DNA of 64,000 nt from Onthophagus taurus. Its lineage: Eukaryota; Arthropoda; Insecta; Coleoptera; Scarabaeidae. The notes below the pieces were generated by a model. That model made no database searches and had not been told where the DNA came from. It saw only the letters and a program-made list of their open reading frames with translations. Positions 1-10,789 of the stretch are shown piece after piece. The stretch lies in NCBI RefSeq assembly GCF_036711975.1, contig NC_091966.1, positions 20,777,501 through 20,841,500 of the forward strand. Direction: 5' to 3'. The position numbers were made by a program, and so were the translations under genes. The stretch's first letter is position 1, and the number at the start of each line of letters is the position of its first letter.

Positions 1-340
1 GCTAACGAAGAAAAATTAGTGAATGCCATAAAAACAATGGAGAAATGGGGTTGGGGGCTGGGCCGAAAGGACAACATAGAATTAGTGGGAACGCATATTA
101 CAAAAAATAATTTAAAAAAACCATTTATTTTAAGCTGGACTTCCAGGCGAGGATTGGTTTTTAGCGTTTAAAAAAATGCACAAGCTGTCTGTAAAAAGCC
201 ACAAGGACTGGAGTATGCCAGAAAGAAGCCCGATGATCCATTTGTGATTGAACAATATTTTGACATCTTAAAAGAAACCCTGGAACGCAACGGTCTGCAA
301 GCTAAGCCTTCGATTTACAACTCCGACGAAACTTTTTTTG
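1..340 (+). pseudogene. pogo/Tigger-type transposase fragment, frameshifted
   Basis: Frame 1 reads ANEEKLVNAI then KWGWGLGRKD from base 1. After a stop near 170 the reading passes to other frames, with KKPQGLEYARKK near 195-235 and FVIEQYFDIL followed by YNSDETFFG near 240-340. This order (a CENP-B-like helix-turn-helix region, then the start of the DDE core around the DET motif) is that of pogo/Tigger transposases. At least two frame changes and an internal stop make it dead. The left end is cut by the window and the rest of the DDE domain is missing on the right. Identification rests on remembered family motifs. Confidence 0.6.
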
Positions 341-1129
341 GTTTATTCAATCATCATTTCTTTTGTTAGTTGGCTTTCAACTCATAAATAAATAAAATAT
401 CTTATTTATCTATAAGTTTTATATTTATCTCTACCCTTAACTTCCAGCCTTTATAACCATTTTCAAACATTATATTATAACCACTACTCTATTGGTTTTG
501 GTTTGCGCTTTTAGGATTAACGATCAAAGCATAAAAAATCGTTGTTTTGTGCGCATCTGACCTGTGAATGTAAGTTTAGTGAAGGTTTTAATGAAGGTAA
601 GTGATTTAAATAAGATATTTGAAATATACATAGATGCAGAGGCATGCACATAAATATATAAAAGTTAAAAATGTTTAATTTTTATAAGTGTGTTTCTGTA
701 AGTCGTGGCATAAGTTTTATCGCATATACTGGAGCAAAAACGATTCGTGTAAAACAAATTGGCGAAAGACTACAAATAGATACAAACCAACAAAATTAGG
801 ACACTTTTACACATTTTTGCAAATAGCATTGTTTCCTCCGATCCGATTCAACTCACAAATTATCTAATGATTTGATTCGTGTATTAAAATTTCTAAAATT
901 TGATGCCATTCGTCTTTCACATCTTTGCCATTCGACGTATTATTTTTTTTACACAAATTCTCATTATTTTTATTGTAGTAAGTATACATAATATGTGGCA
1001 AAGTGTATGCACGACTAACATAATATATAGCCTGCATTTATCCCCTAATAAAAAAAACTGGTGGGTTAAATGTTCAGATTTTTTGACATTATGTATAATG
1101 TTACTGCAAAGACTGTTTTTAATTTTTAG
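341..1129. other. AT-rich DNA without a recognised gene
   Basis: No supported coding region. The open frames here are short, very AT-rich and show no domain. No terminal repeats were recognised. Confidence 0.5.
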
Positions 1130-1415
1130 CGGCATGAAACATTTTTGTCAGGTGAATACATTTTGTGTTTTGACAGTTTGTAATTGTCAATTCAAATTTC
1201 TATTTACAAGTGTTACGGTGTTACCAACTGCTACATACCTATTTCCCTACATTGTCAAATATTATTTTTTTTTTGAGAAAAAAAAGGATAAAAACGCGAA
1301 TTACAAAAAATAGCATAAAAAACACGTTTCATAAGACTTAAATCACTCAACTTCAACTTGAATTCGTGCATTTCAAACGTATCTTACAAAACTTGTTTTT
1401 TAATATACTATTACA
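1130..1415 (+). repeat. Interspersed repeat, copy 1
   Basis: This stretch reappears in reverse orientation at about 52,656-52,935. Shared landmarks are the block around tttgacagtttgtaattgtc, a T-run followed by an A-run near 1265-1285, gcgaattacaaaaaatagca, and ttgaattcgtgcatttcaaa. The copy here lacks the short hairpin around gagtggcgaagccac that the other copy carries at about 52,720-52,745. No coding content was seen. It is probably a fragment of a non-autonomous DNA element. Confidence 0.6.
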
Positions 1416-1797
1416 GCCATATACTTCCAGGATTTGAAGGTGCTAGCTGTTTGTGCGATAACACTATAAGGTTGTTAGGTTATACATATCAAAATATTTC
1501 ATAATTCTTGCTATTTAAAGCATATTTGCATCAATTTCTTTCAATTAAACATTTCTGTTCAAACTATACAATAGAAATAAAACTATTTTTAGTGCATAAA
1601 ATTCTTTAAAATTTGCCATTGGGATGATTGAGATATTACATCATCTTTCGTATTATCAGAAACCAGTTTAGACGCATTTATTCGGTGAATTCCCTAGATA
1701 TAGTCGTTTATGGACATAGTGTGTCAATATATGTGTAGTAAGTTTAGCGTTTATTTACATGAAGAGTGCTTTGCGAAATACCACGATAAATAATATA
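1416..1797. other. AT-rich spacer, nothing recognised
   Basis: No open frame, repeat end or RNA gene could be supported. It ends at the TA that flanks the next element. Confidence 0.4.
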
Positions 1798-1996
1798 CAG
1801 GCTGTCCCGAAACTCAACGTCAAGCGGGCACCGGGTAAGAGGCCAACTCATACCTGTTATGGTAAAAATAAGAAAAAAATTTTATGTCTCTTAGTTAAGT
1901 GGTATGTGTATGTATGTAGGAAAGCGGAGGGTATGCTACGCACACAGCACCTAGGCCCCAACGGGCCCCTTGTACATCCTCCTACACTGTCTCCGG

Positions 1997-2885
1997 CTAC
2001 ATCAACCAGCCTAAGGAATTTCCGAAGGCTAGGATACAGCTCAGAGGTGTGTTCCTGATGCCATCTGTGGTCGGCCATTCCTCTCCGAAGTCTCTCATTC
2101 TGAGGTCTTGCAGAGTGGGGCATTCACACAAGATGTGTCGGACCGTCTCCTCGCTCTCTTTACAGAGGCGACAGAGAGGACTAATAGCAAGCTTGAGGTT
2201 AAAAAGATGCTTGTTTACCTTACAGTGACCCGTGACGAGTCCCGGTACAGTTCGTAGAGCGTTTCTACCAAGCCTTACGAAAGACAAGGCTGCCTCTGCT
2301 GAAGGATAATGTAATACTTCCTTAGACAGATGGCAACCCTTAACCCTATCCCACCAGTTCATGAACTTTTTGTGGGTAAAATCTTTAATTATCTCAATCT
2401 GAGTTGATAAGGACGGAGCGATTATCGGTTCAGGCGAACATGGCGCTCGCTTGGCAGCCCTTTTGGCAAGCCTATCAGCGTGCTTGTTACCTGAACAAGT
2501 CGAGTGTCCTTTTATCCATTGAAGTATGACACAGTTATGCACTGCGGCCTTCTCCAATGTCAGATGACAACCCATAACAAGTCCTGAGGTAATTGTTATT
2601 CTACTCAGGGCTAAAATAGCTTGTCTACTGTCAGTATAAATTGAAAAAGTCTTACCTACCAAGTTGGATCTGACAATAACGTCAGCGGCAAGTTGTATGG
2701 CGATTAACTCCGCCTGTATGACGGTGGTACTTATACCTAAAGGTTCAGATACGTGGAGTCGGAGATCGTACGAAAAGACTCCGGCTCCAGCTCCTTCCCG
2801 TCTCTTTGAACCATCAGTGTAGATTTTAAGGCTGTTTTTTACCTCTACTTCTGTGGAGCTTGGGTGGGTGAGATATTTCTTCGTA
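1997..2885 (-). pseudogene. RNase H domain of the LINE
   Basis: In the frame downstream of the RT shift, the - strand encodes IYTDGSKR, then IQAELIAIQLAADV, then FSIYTDSRQAIL, then GNKHADRLAKRAAK. These carry the four acidic residues expected of RNase H type I (D, E, D, D). The frame is open to 1997 and finishes with a tail containing CRLCKESEETVRHILCEC, a CCHC-like motif often found after RNase H in R1/I-type LINEs. The RNase H would remove RNA from the RNA-DNA hybrid during target-primed insertion. Part of the same ORF as the RT before the frameshift. Confidence 0.8.
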
Positions 2886-2886
2886 A

Positions 2887-4588
2887 AAATGTGTTGTAGG
2901 GGTTAAAGTCCGTTACACACTCCAGAATTGGTGAGTAATCCACCATTTCATTCCAGAGATTGGCATTTTTACTATTTCTCTCACCCATTAGAATTCCTGC
3001 TGCTCGCAGTCGAGTCATGGTCACCAATGCCACCTCTTGGATGAACAAATGAAGTGGCGTTACGTTTAACATGTTTTCCATGGCTGCAGTGGGGGTAGTC
3101 CGCAGCGCACCTGTAACATACAAACACGCAAGTCTCTGTACTTTATTAAGTGCAGTAGTGGATTTAGACTGTAGGGTCTTTGACCACCATACTACTGCAC
3201 CATAAGTAAGCATAGGTCGGATTACAGCCGTGTAAATCCAGAGGGCATTTCTGGGTGACAAACCCCATGTCTTACCTATAGCCCTCCGGCATTGACCGAA
3301 TGCAACGTACGCTTTTTTTACTCTATTATCTAGGTGGGCTCTCCATGTCATTTTATTGTCAAGTGTGATGCCCAGATATTTAACTTCTTTTGACAATACC
3401 AATGGAGTATCAGCAAGGGATGGCATTCTGGGATTGCCAACCTTCCTCATCCGTGTGAAAAGAATCAACTCTGTCTTCTTAGGATTCACAGAGAGTCTTT
3501 GTTCGTCACACCAAGTCTCTATCAGTTTGAGAGCTACTTGCATCCTGTCAAACAGCACGTTTATATACTTGCCTTTGACGAGAATGGTTAAATCATCTGC
3601 GTAACCAACTGTGATAAAGTTGGCTTCGGCGAGGCGGTTCAAGAGGCTATCCAGGGTGAGGTTCCACAAAAGTGGGGATAGTACACCCCCTTGTGGACAG
3701 CCTCGAGTAACTCCTCCTTGAAGACTGACATCGCCAGCCCTAAGCTTAACTATCCTATGTTTAAGAGTGTTCTCAATCCAACCACAAAGAGTCGGTGGAA
3801 CATTATGCTCTAACAAGGCATCGTTAATACCAGAGAAAGTTGTTTTATCAAAAGCTCCCTCTATATCTACGAAAACCCCCAGGGCGGACTCCTTTAGGTC
3901 CAGCGCCCCACCAACAAAGCTGGTCACTGAGTGAAGAGCCGTTAGTGTGGACTTGCCCTGAGTGTAAGCGTGTTGATTAGGATTTACTGGTTTAGTTGGA
4001 AGACAGAAATCTCTAATATAGCGATCACACAGTCTCTCCAGAGTTTTCAAAAGAAAGGAGGAGAGACTGATTGGTCTAAACGATTTCGGTGTGAAATAAT
4101 CAAGCTTACCCGGTTTTGGTATGAAGTTCACTGTGACCTCACGCCATCGACTGGGTATATAGCGCAGCGCCAGGCATGCTTGGAAGATTTCCACCAGGTG
4201 AGGTACTAAATCCTCCAGACCCCATTGTAAAAGGGCTGGTATAATACCATCTGGTCCTGGTGTCTTGAACGGCGAGAAACTGTTGATGGCCCACCGTATT
4301 TTATCCTCCCTGCAGATCTCTCCGGCTGAAATCCAATCATCTGCAGTAGGTTCATGGTTGGTGTCCTGTTGTACTTGTACGGAACTTCCGGAACCTGAAA
4401 AATGCACCTCCATTAATAAATGAAGACTCTCCAAAAGGTTGTCGGTATAAGAACCGTCAGCCTTTTTTAGTAAGCCAATTCGTCGTTCAGGGTCTGAAGC
4501 CAGAACCCGATTTAACCGAGAAACTTCGCTGCATGAGGAAACTTCCTCACAAAATTTCCTCCACGTTTCTCGTTTTCTGTGACGAACG
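2887..4588 (-). pseudogene. Reverse transcriptase of the LINE
   Basis: An open - strand frame runs from the truncation point at 4588 into the RT. An ATG at 4434 is only an internal methionine, because the frame stays open upstream of it. Visible RT motifs are PGPDGIIPALL, FRPISLSSFLLKTLERL, FVDIEGAFD (motif A aspartate), RGCPQGGVLSPLLW and GYADDLTIL (motif C). A thumb-like region follows. The reading shifts by one frame near 2885, where the C-terminal RNase H continues in another frame. The host-style frame stops at 2845. Both catalytic RT motifs are intact, so the element was probably lost by 5' truncation first and by frameshift later. Confidence 0.85.
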
Positions 4589-5062
4589 CTAGTTAAGTGG
4601 TAATAGACATATTTTTGAAAATGTTAAAAATAGTTCCCGTACATCATATCTTTAGGTATTACAGTCGGAAATGCTCGCAATTTAATAGTGATTTTTTAAT
4701 AATGTATTCCTTATGAACCATGCTACTATAGCAGTCACAAATCAAACAACAAAAGTCGTTAGTTTTGTAAAAAATGTATTAGTTTGATTGAGTTAAGGTT
4801 GAAAGAATTTATGTCTATTTAGTTTGACACACGATTTCTAAACAAAGCAGTAGTACAACACCCTTGGCAAGTTATTTTAAAAGATTGCCTGTTTAGTCAA
4901 GCTTCCAAAATGGTATAACACTTGCCATTTTTCTTTTCCTAAAAAATATTATTGCCTGTTTTTCTGCAAAAAACGCGTTATTTAAAAAATTCATACTTTC
5001 AAATTTCTATATTTGTATTTCCTCCAAAATAATTTAACAAGTTTCTTAAAAGATGTGCCACT

Positions 5063-5400
5063 CAATATCTACAGAGAAATGTGGTTTCAACAAGATGGTT
5101 ACCCAGCTCATTATGCTTGTCCTGTACGGTATTGCATACAGAATAGCCAGAAAGATGGATTGGGCGTCTTGGTACGATTACGTGGCCTCCTCATTCTCTG
5201 GGCATAAATCCCCTTAATTTTTTCATTAGGATTGCATAAAAGAAACAGTGTATTAAAAACCGATTGAAAATCTTACCGAACTGTACCACAATATTTATAC
5301 AGCAGTAGAAGAAATAAATGCAAAGAGAGATTGTGCAAACTAAGATCTTTTCTGCGACGATGCCGAGCTTGTATTAGTGCCGACGGCAAACAAATTGAGC
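5063..5400 (+). pseudogene. Tc1/mariner transposase DDE fragment
   Basis: The + strand encodes WFQQDGYPAHYA around the second catalytic aspartate, and another frame a few bases on gives RLGTITWPPHS. These are hallmarks of the IS630/Tc1/mariner DDE core. The expected SPD (third acidic residue) is mutated and stops follow. It lies between the inverted arms of the palindromic element and is the only coding remnant of it. Confidence 0.7.
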
Positions 5401-6665
5401 ATTTGCTTTAGTATTAAGAAAATAATACTATAAAATTAATAATAAATAAATCAATAATTCCTTTTGTTTGTTTAATTTTGCCTTTAGGTTAATCTTATTT
5501 GAAATCATATATATACTATCTCCTATATCGCTGACTAAGGCAGCAAAAGAGTGTAAAGACTAGAGTGCAGATATAATATGATGAAAATTTTATGATAGAA
5601 TATTATGTACATTAAATAGTAAGTACCCTAAGTACATATTTTGTATCTTTAATTAATGTAACAACTTCATTAAAGGGCGTATGCTCACAAATTATGTTAA
5701 AAATTAATAACTATATTTTGGTACACATTTTTAATAATTACTATGTATTAATTTAATTTTAAAGAATATAATGTTTAATGAACAACCTACATAAAGTTGA
5801 TATTTAAAGCAATATTCAATGTCAATTTTACACAAAAGTACATATATTCTAATTTATTTGATGCATCTACGATAATTTATAATTAAAGTCAATTATCTAC
5901 AATTGCATTTCAAAGCTGCATAAAATACGCGCGAAACACTTCAAACTCTTTAAAATTTACGATTCGCACAAGCGCCTTCGCGACATGGGGGCACGACAAA
6001 GACAAAACATATATCATTCCGTCTGCCTTTGATGGAAACGCTCGCCACTCATTGCTTAGATAGGGAGTCAGCGATATAGGAGATAGTATATATATGTTTG
6101 AAACAGTCCTTTTGCAAGACATAAGGGCAACCATCTTGTTGAAACCACATTTTGTAGTTCGTAGATATTGACTGGCACATCTTCTAACAAAGTTAAGAGG
6201 AAATAAACAGTAAATACAAATAGCATACGAAAGTATGAATTTTTTAAATAACGTGTTTTTGCAGAAAAACAGGCAGTAATATTTTTTTATGCAAAGAAAA
6301 ATGGCAAGTGTTGTACTATTTTGGAAACTTGACTAAATAGGCCATCTTTTAAAATAACTTGCCAAGGGACAAAAAGTAGACAAAAATTCTTTTAACGTTA
6401 ACTCGATCAAACTAATAGTTTTTTTGCAAAACTAGTAGCAGGGTTCACAAGGAATACGTTATTAAAAAATCACTATTAAATTGCGAGCATTTCTGACCGT
6501 AATACCTAAAGATATGGTGTACGGGAACGATTTTTAACATTTTCAAAAATATGTCTATTACCACTTAACTAAGAGACATAGAATTTTTTTCTTATTTTTA
6601 CCAAAACAGGTATAAGTTGGCCTCTCACCCGGTGCCCGCTTGACGTTGAGTTTCGGGACAACCTG

Positions 6666-8179
6666 TATATAAATATTATACGATATAAATGTTTACGATA
6701 TATAAATGATTATACTGTTCATCCCATTGGTGCGTTTTTGCACCAATTTTAGTATAAGTATTTTTTATATTAAACTTCATACTAAAGTTGGTATTTGTTA
6801 GTATTATGTTCTATTACTATTATTATTTATTTATGAGTAATTTGTTACTTAGTTAATTATTGATAATCAACATATTTTGGTGTTGTTCATTTATCTTACC
6901 AGTGGTGCATTTTTGCACCATCTCATATCTCATAAACAGAGCCCGGACAGTTTAGGAAAGTTATCCTAAAAGGCCTCCCACTCCAGTCTCAAAAATTCAA
7001 TCGAAGGGTGCGAACCTGTCGGATACGTCATACCTTATGTCACGAAATAAATTATGAATTAATTTATTAATTATAAATTTAATAAAACCAAAAATGAATA
7101 ATTCAGTCGTATTTTTATATTATTTTTATTAATTCATTAATTAATGTTGCACAGCAAGTTCTTCGCTAAGGTACGCTCATCGCTCTTCGAAATTCAATTT
7201 TCAAGAGTAACTTATTGTTAGTGATCAAAAGGTGTCAAAAGCGACAACAACGTACTTACGTCGTTGTCATGGAATTCATTTCGTGTGGAGGGGCGCACTT
7301 TTCCTAAACTGTCCGGTCTCTGCTCATAAAACATTTTCTTTTCAAACGCCTGTGTACATATTTATACTTTTCATTCCATCTTATCTCATGGAAAATTATA
7401 AAAAACAATTTTTTTAATATAAAGCAGCGTGGGACTAAATGGGTTAATCAAACATTCACGTTTAATTTAACTCACCTTTTCAAAAACTTATGAATCCATT
7501 TAATCGATTTCTTAAACACTTATTAGATGTTATCTACATTTAAGACAATTTATTTTATATCATCATGTTCCAAATCCTAACTCACACACGAACAAGATGC
7601 GTGACTAAGCAACATACAAAAATTGACTCTGTTATCAATCTAGCGTAATTAACCACTTATTTCTTGTTACACTCGTGTCAAGTATTATTTCAAGCATTTC
7701 ATTGTTAATAAAGAAATGTGTACTATTTTAATTAATTTCAACTAATCAAAAGCATGTATCTGTAGTATAATGTGGCGAGTGGTGATTAATAGGTGCTAAT
7801 TCTGGCATAGTCTAAGCGTTGGTAAAACTCGGAATGAAGTACACTCAACAAAATTTTGTTCGTAATATTAATAAACAATGTTTATCGACATTAATTGATT
7901 TTTTTGGGATCCCTGCGGCCACACACCTTCCCTATCCCAACACCCTCTCCCCCTTTTTTAAATAATTTTAAATCCCATTTTAATTCCCATTTTCTTTGTT
8001 TCCTCTTATATTGTTATTATTAATTTAACATAAAAATTTTAAAAATTGTTTGAACTTTTAAATTTAACATTTAAGCAGTTTTTTCCTTCTTCTCCACGTC
8101 AACGCTAAAATCTTGCCTCAAAACTTGTTTTACATATCGTCATTACACGACTTTTAATTCTACAGAACGTTTGTCAAGT
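6666..8179. other. Spacer with hairpins and a small hAT-type element
   Basis: No gene is supported. Two similar hairpins sit at 6,727-6,746 (stem ttggtgc/gcaccaa) and 6,902-6,920 (stem tggtgc/gcacca). A hAT-type MITE at 6,937-7,322 is listed separately. GGGTTAA at 7,441 resembles a piggyBac-type terminus, but no partner end was found. From 7,450 to 8,179 the sequence is plain AT-rich DNA. Confidence 0.5.
6937..7322. mobile_element. hAT-type MITE with 8-bp target duplication
   Basis: The ends read cagagcccggacagtttagg (left) and, as reverse complement of the right end, cagagaccggacagtttagg. They are flanked on both sides by the identical 8-mer ctcataaa (6929-6936 and 7323-7330). An 8-bp duplication and CAG-starting ends are typical of hAT elements. 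At 386 bp, with no coding region, it is non-autonomous. Confidence 0.85.
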
Positions 8180-8184
8180 TTGTA

Positions 8185-8360
8185 TGTTGGAAGGTACGTT
8201 TGTAATCGCCATGTGCGTTAAGTCGAGGAGACATATTTACCGGTTTCTAACGGATCGGATATTACGAACAAGTTCAGTCTTATTCCAATACCTCGAACCG
8301 ACCACATGTATATCGTTCTATTTTAATAAACAAATTTATCAACGTATCAATTTCCTGTCA
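8185..8360 (+). repeat. 5' LTR of the copia element
   Basis: It is 176 bp long, starting TGTTGGAAGG and ending TTCCTGTCA. It matches 13,713-13,899 apart from point changes and a roughly 10-base difference near the 3' end. The different lengths of the two LTRs show the insertion is old. Confidence 0.95.
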
Positions 8361-8375
8361 GGTTATGGACCCAGG
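8361..8375 (+). promoter_or_regulatory. Primer binding site (initiator Met tRNA half type)
   Basis: ggttatggacccagg directly follows the 5' LTR. It is complementary to the anticodon stem-loop of eukaryotic initiator methionine tRNA, the primer position known for Drosophila copia, with one mismatch from memory of that tRNA. Confidence 0.75.
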
Positions 8376-8506
8376 GACACCCTGGGACATCCAGGGGCAC
8401 ACAGAGGTATCCAGAATACTAAGGCCCTAGTGCTACAGTGTTGTACAGTTTTTTTTACGTGTAAATTGCGGGCGCGGAAAGATTATTTTAACGGAAAAAT
8501 TGAGAA

Positions 8507-10264
8507 ATGGCGTCAACAACCGGTTTCGCGAATATAGAAAAATTAACGGAAGACAATTACGATTTGTGGAAAGTTCAAATGAAGAGTGTGCTGGTGTTCA
8601 ACGACTTGTGGTCATACGTTGATGGCTCGGAGGTAAAATCGGAAAGCAATGCACTAGAATGGACAAAGAAAGACTCAAAGGCGTTGGCGTTGATAAATTT
8701 AAGTATTTCACACAGTCAACTTCAACACGTGAAGAAAGCGAGGACTTCTAAAGAAGCCTGGGATATGTTAAAAACCGTGTTCGAATCCCGAGGTCCGGTA
8801 AGAAAAGTAGCTTTGTATAAAGCTTTGTATAAACAATTACTAAGGATGGAAAAGACGTCCGACGAGAAAATGTCGCAATACGTTACCGTCTTCGCCCAAA
8901 AGGCGGAACAGCTGGAAGAAGCGGGAATCGTAATTATTAACGAGTTGTTGTCAATAATGTTGTTAAGTTCATTGCCGACAGAATACGAAAGCTTTAGCGT
9001 TGCAATAGAATCACGTGATGATATACCGACGTTTGAAAACTTACAATTAAAACTCGTTGAAGAAGAAGCACGACAGAACGATCGCACCGCGAAAAACGAA
9101 AACGAAAAAACGAACAACGCACTGTTAACGAAAGGAACTTCAAACCAACCAAAGAAATTTGGAGGAAATTTCAAAAACAATGGTTTGAAAGGTGAAACGC
9201 GTAAATTTCAGGGAAAATGTTTTACGTGTAACAAAATCGGACACATTAGTGGTCATTGTAAATCCAAATCGAAACGAAATGAACAGAATAACGCGAGTGA
9301 TGCAATGACCGCGATAGTATGTAACGTTGAACCTGTCAACAAAACAAATTCGTGGTACCTTGACAGCGGTGCAACAAGATATATGTGTAATAAGAAACAA
9401 GACTTTTCTCTATTGAACGGATGTGAGAAAATAAAAATTTATACGGCCGCGAAAAATTTTGTGAAATCTGATGGCAACGGTGATTTACATTTGGGCGCGG
9501 AGTTAAATAAAGAGAAGGTAAACATGATAAAATTACAGAACGCGTTGTATGTACCAGAACTTCGAAATAACCTTTTGTCCGTATCGTGCATCACAGACAA
9601 TGGTTATACAGTAACGTTTGACAAAAATAACGCGACGGTATTTAGAAAGAACGGTTCGGTTGCTTTAACTGCGTCGAGACGCGACCAACTTTACGTTGTA
9701 AATCAAAAAGAAGAATGTGCAAAAGTGGCAAGACAATCCGACAATTTGCTTCGATGGCATCAACGATATGGACATTTAAATGTAAAAGACTTAAAGATGT
9801 TAAAAAGTGCAAATATGGTTAACGGCTTAAATCTCACTTCAAATGCGAATGAAATAAAGTGCGAAATTTGTGCGAAATGTAAAATTCATGTTCAGCCATT
9901 CAAACAATCAACTCATCGCGAAAAACACGTTCTAGGTTTGGTTCATTCGGACATTTGCGGTCCAATGAGGGTTTAATCCCTAGGTGGTGCTAAATATTTT
10001 ATCACCTTTATTGATGACTGTTCTAGGTATACAGAGACAATAATGTTGAAAAATCGTTCTGATGCTCTCCAAGCATTCAAAAATTACAAACGAAGAGCAG
10101 AAAATCAAACTGGTCGACGAATGAAGAAACTTCGAACAGATAACGGAAGAGAGTACCTGTCAAACGAATTTAAGAAGTATCTTGAAGAAGAGGGTATAGT
10201 TCACCAACTTAGCGTCGAATATACGCCTCAACAAAATGGAGTCGCTAAGCGCGCGAAAAGGACA
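8507..10264 (+). pseudogene. copia gag, protease and integrase region
   Basis: The start at 8507 (MASTTGFANIEKLT) is the usual copia gag opening. Domains in order are the UBN2-type gag, a zinc knuckle CFTCNKIGHISGHC at about residues 240-253, the protease motif WYLDSGAT at about residue 283, a GAG-pre-integrase HHCC region (WHQRYGHL ... CEICAKC), and the integrase core with FIDD, TDNGREYL and PQQNGVAKRAKRTL. A TAA at 9974-9976 interrupts the frame, which otherwise continues. The third integrase catalytic residue, normally Glu in NGVAER, is Lys (AAG), so the integrase would be inactive even without the stop. The frame is then cut by an insertion at 10,265. Confidence 0.9.
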
Positions 10265-10268
10265 TTAA

Positions 10269-10785
10269 TGCCGGGTTTATACAGAATTTAGCTGTAAATT
10301 TAAATTTAAAGATTTAGATTTAAGGATTTTATTTAGCTTTAAGAAAAAAATTGATTTATACAGAATTTAAGATTTACAGAATCGCAACCTCAAGAAACAA
10401 AATATTACTGGTTTTTGTATTGCCATTTTCTACCAATATCTTATCTTTATGTTCAGAAAAATTTTTATCGTAAATATATCGGTAGTTCTCAACAATTTTA
10501 ATTAATTTTCCATCGACATCACTCATTTTGTTGGCACAGAAATAAACAACAGTTGAGGTTAGGTTATAACGCGCTATTAACACCGCCCAATCATAATGGA
10601 TACAGCTGATTGAGGTCGTCTTGCGCATGTGTGACGCTGTAAATTTAGAAAAGTTGACCAACTTTATGTTTACAGCTAAATCTTACAGCTTTGTATAAAC
10701 GATACATGGGGTTTCAATACATTTAACTCTTACAGCTAAATTTTTAAATTTAAATTTATAGCTAAATCGTCTGTATAAACCCGGC
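10269..10785. mobile_element. Harbinger-like insertion inside copia
   Basis: The ends are gccgggtttatacaga and its reverse complement, followed inward by a shared block of atttaaatttaaa. The copia reading on both sides (RTL then TEMARC) can be joined cleanly at the duplicated TTA/TAA/TTAA. The exact duplication length is ambiguous. A 3-bp TTA or TAA duplication would fit the Harbinger superfamily. At 517 bp it is too short to be autonomous. It contains a short MADF-like frame on the - strand. Confidence 0.75.
10374..10526 (-). pseudogene. MADF-domain N-terminal fragment
   Basis: From an ATG at 10,526 the - strand reads MSDVDGKLIKIVENYRYIYD then KNFSEHKDKI. The pattern (K)LI.IVE.Y..(I/L)YD followed by H-K-D-K resembles the start of MADF (Myb/SANT-like DNA-binding) domains. 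After that a G|GTAGAA sequence could be a splice donor, and the match stops. Harbinger/PIF elements are known to carry a second gene for a Myb/MADF-type protein, which fits the host element. Only the first third of the domain is present. An upstream frame extension to 10,661 has no family signal. Confidence 0.5.
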
Positions 10786-10789
10786 TTAA

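Larger units (their letters stand above)
1905..4589 (-). mobile_element. 5'-truncated non-LTR retrotransposon (RT plus RNase H)
   Basis: The 13-bp word tagttaagtggta occurs at 1892-1904 and again at 4590-4602, directly abutting the insert. It is a target-site duplication and fixes both ends. On the - strand the insert begins inside coding sequence, so the 5' UTR, ORF1 and endonuclease are absent. It ends in a short tail of acat repeats (1905-1920 on the + strand). RT followed by RNase H and no poly(A) tail suggest an R1/LOA/I-type lineage. The clade is not certain. Confidence 0.9.
1798..6665. mobile_element. Palindromic TA-flanked Tc1/mariner-type element, split by a LINE
   Basis: The left end reads caggctgtcccgaaactcaa and the right end is its near-perfect reverse complement. 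Each is flanked by TA (1796-1797 and 6666-6667), the target duplication of Tc1/mariner elements. The inverted arms run for hundreds of bases. About 4603-5110 pairs with about 6120-6600, and 5510-5545 pairs with 6046-6090, so nearly the whole element is a foldback. A decayed transposase fragment lies at 5063-5400. A LINE occupies 1905-4589. Without it the element is about 2.2 kb. A fragment of the same arm recurs at 58,937-59,105. Confidence 0.85.

Noticed and set aside
900-1313. 137-residue open frame on the + strand
   Set aside because: Phe/Ile/Leu-rich because of AT content, overlaps the interspersed repeat, and has no domain or codon pattern.
3356-4209. Open frames on the + strand within the LINE
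   Set aside because: They are antisense shadows of the RT, whose motifs are clear on the - strand.
8722-9400. Open frames on the - strand opposite copia gag
   Set aside because: Antisense shadows of the gag/protease region.
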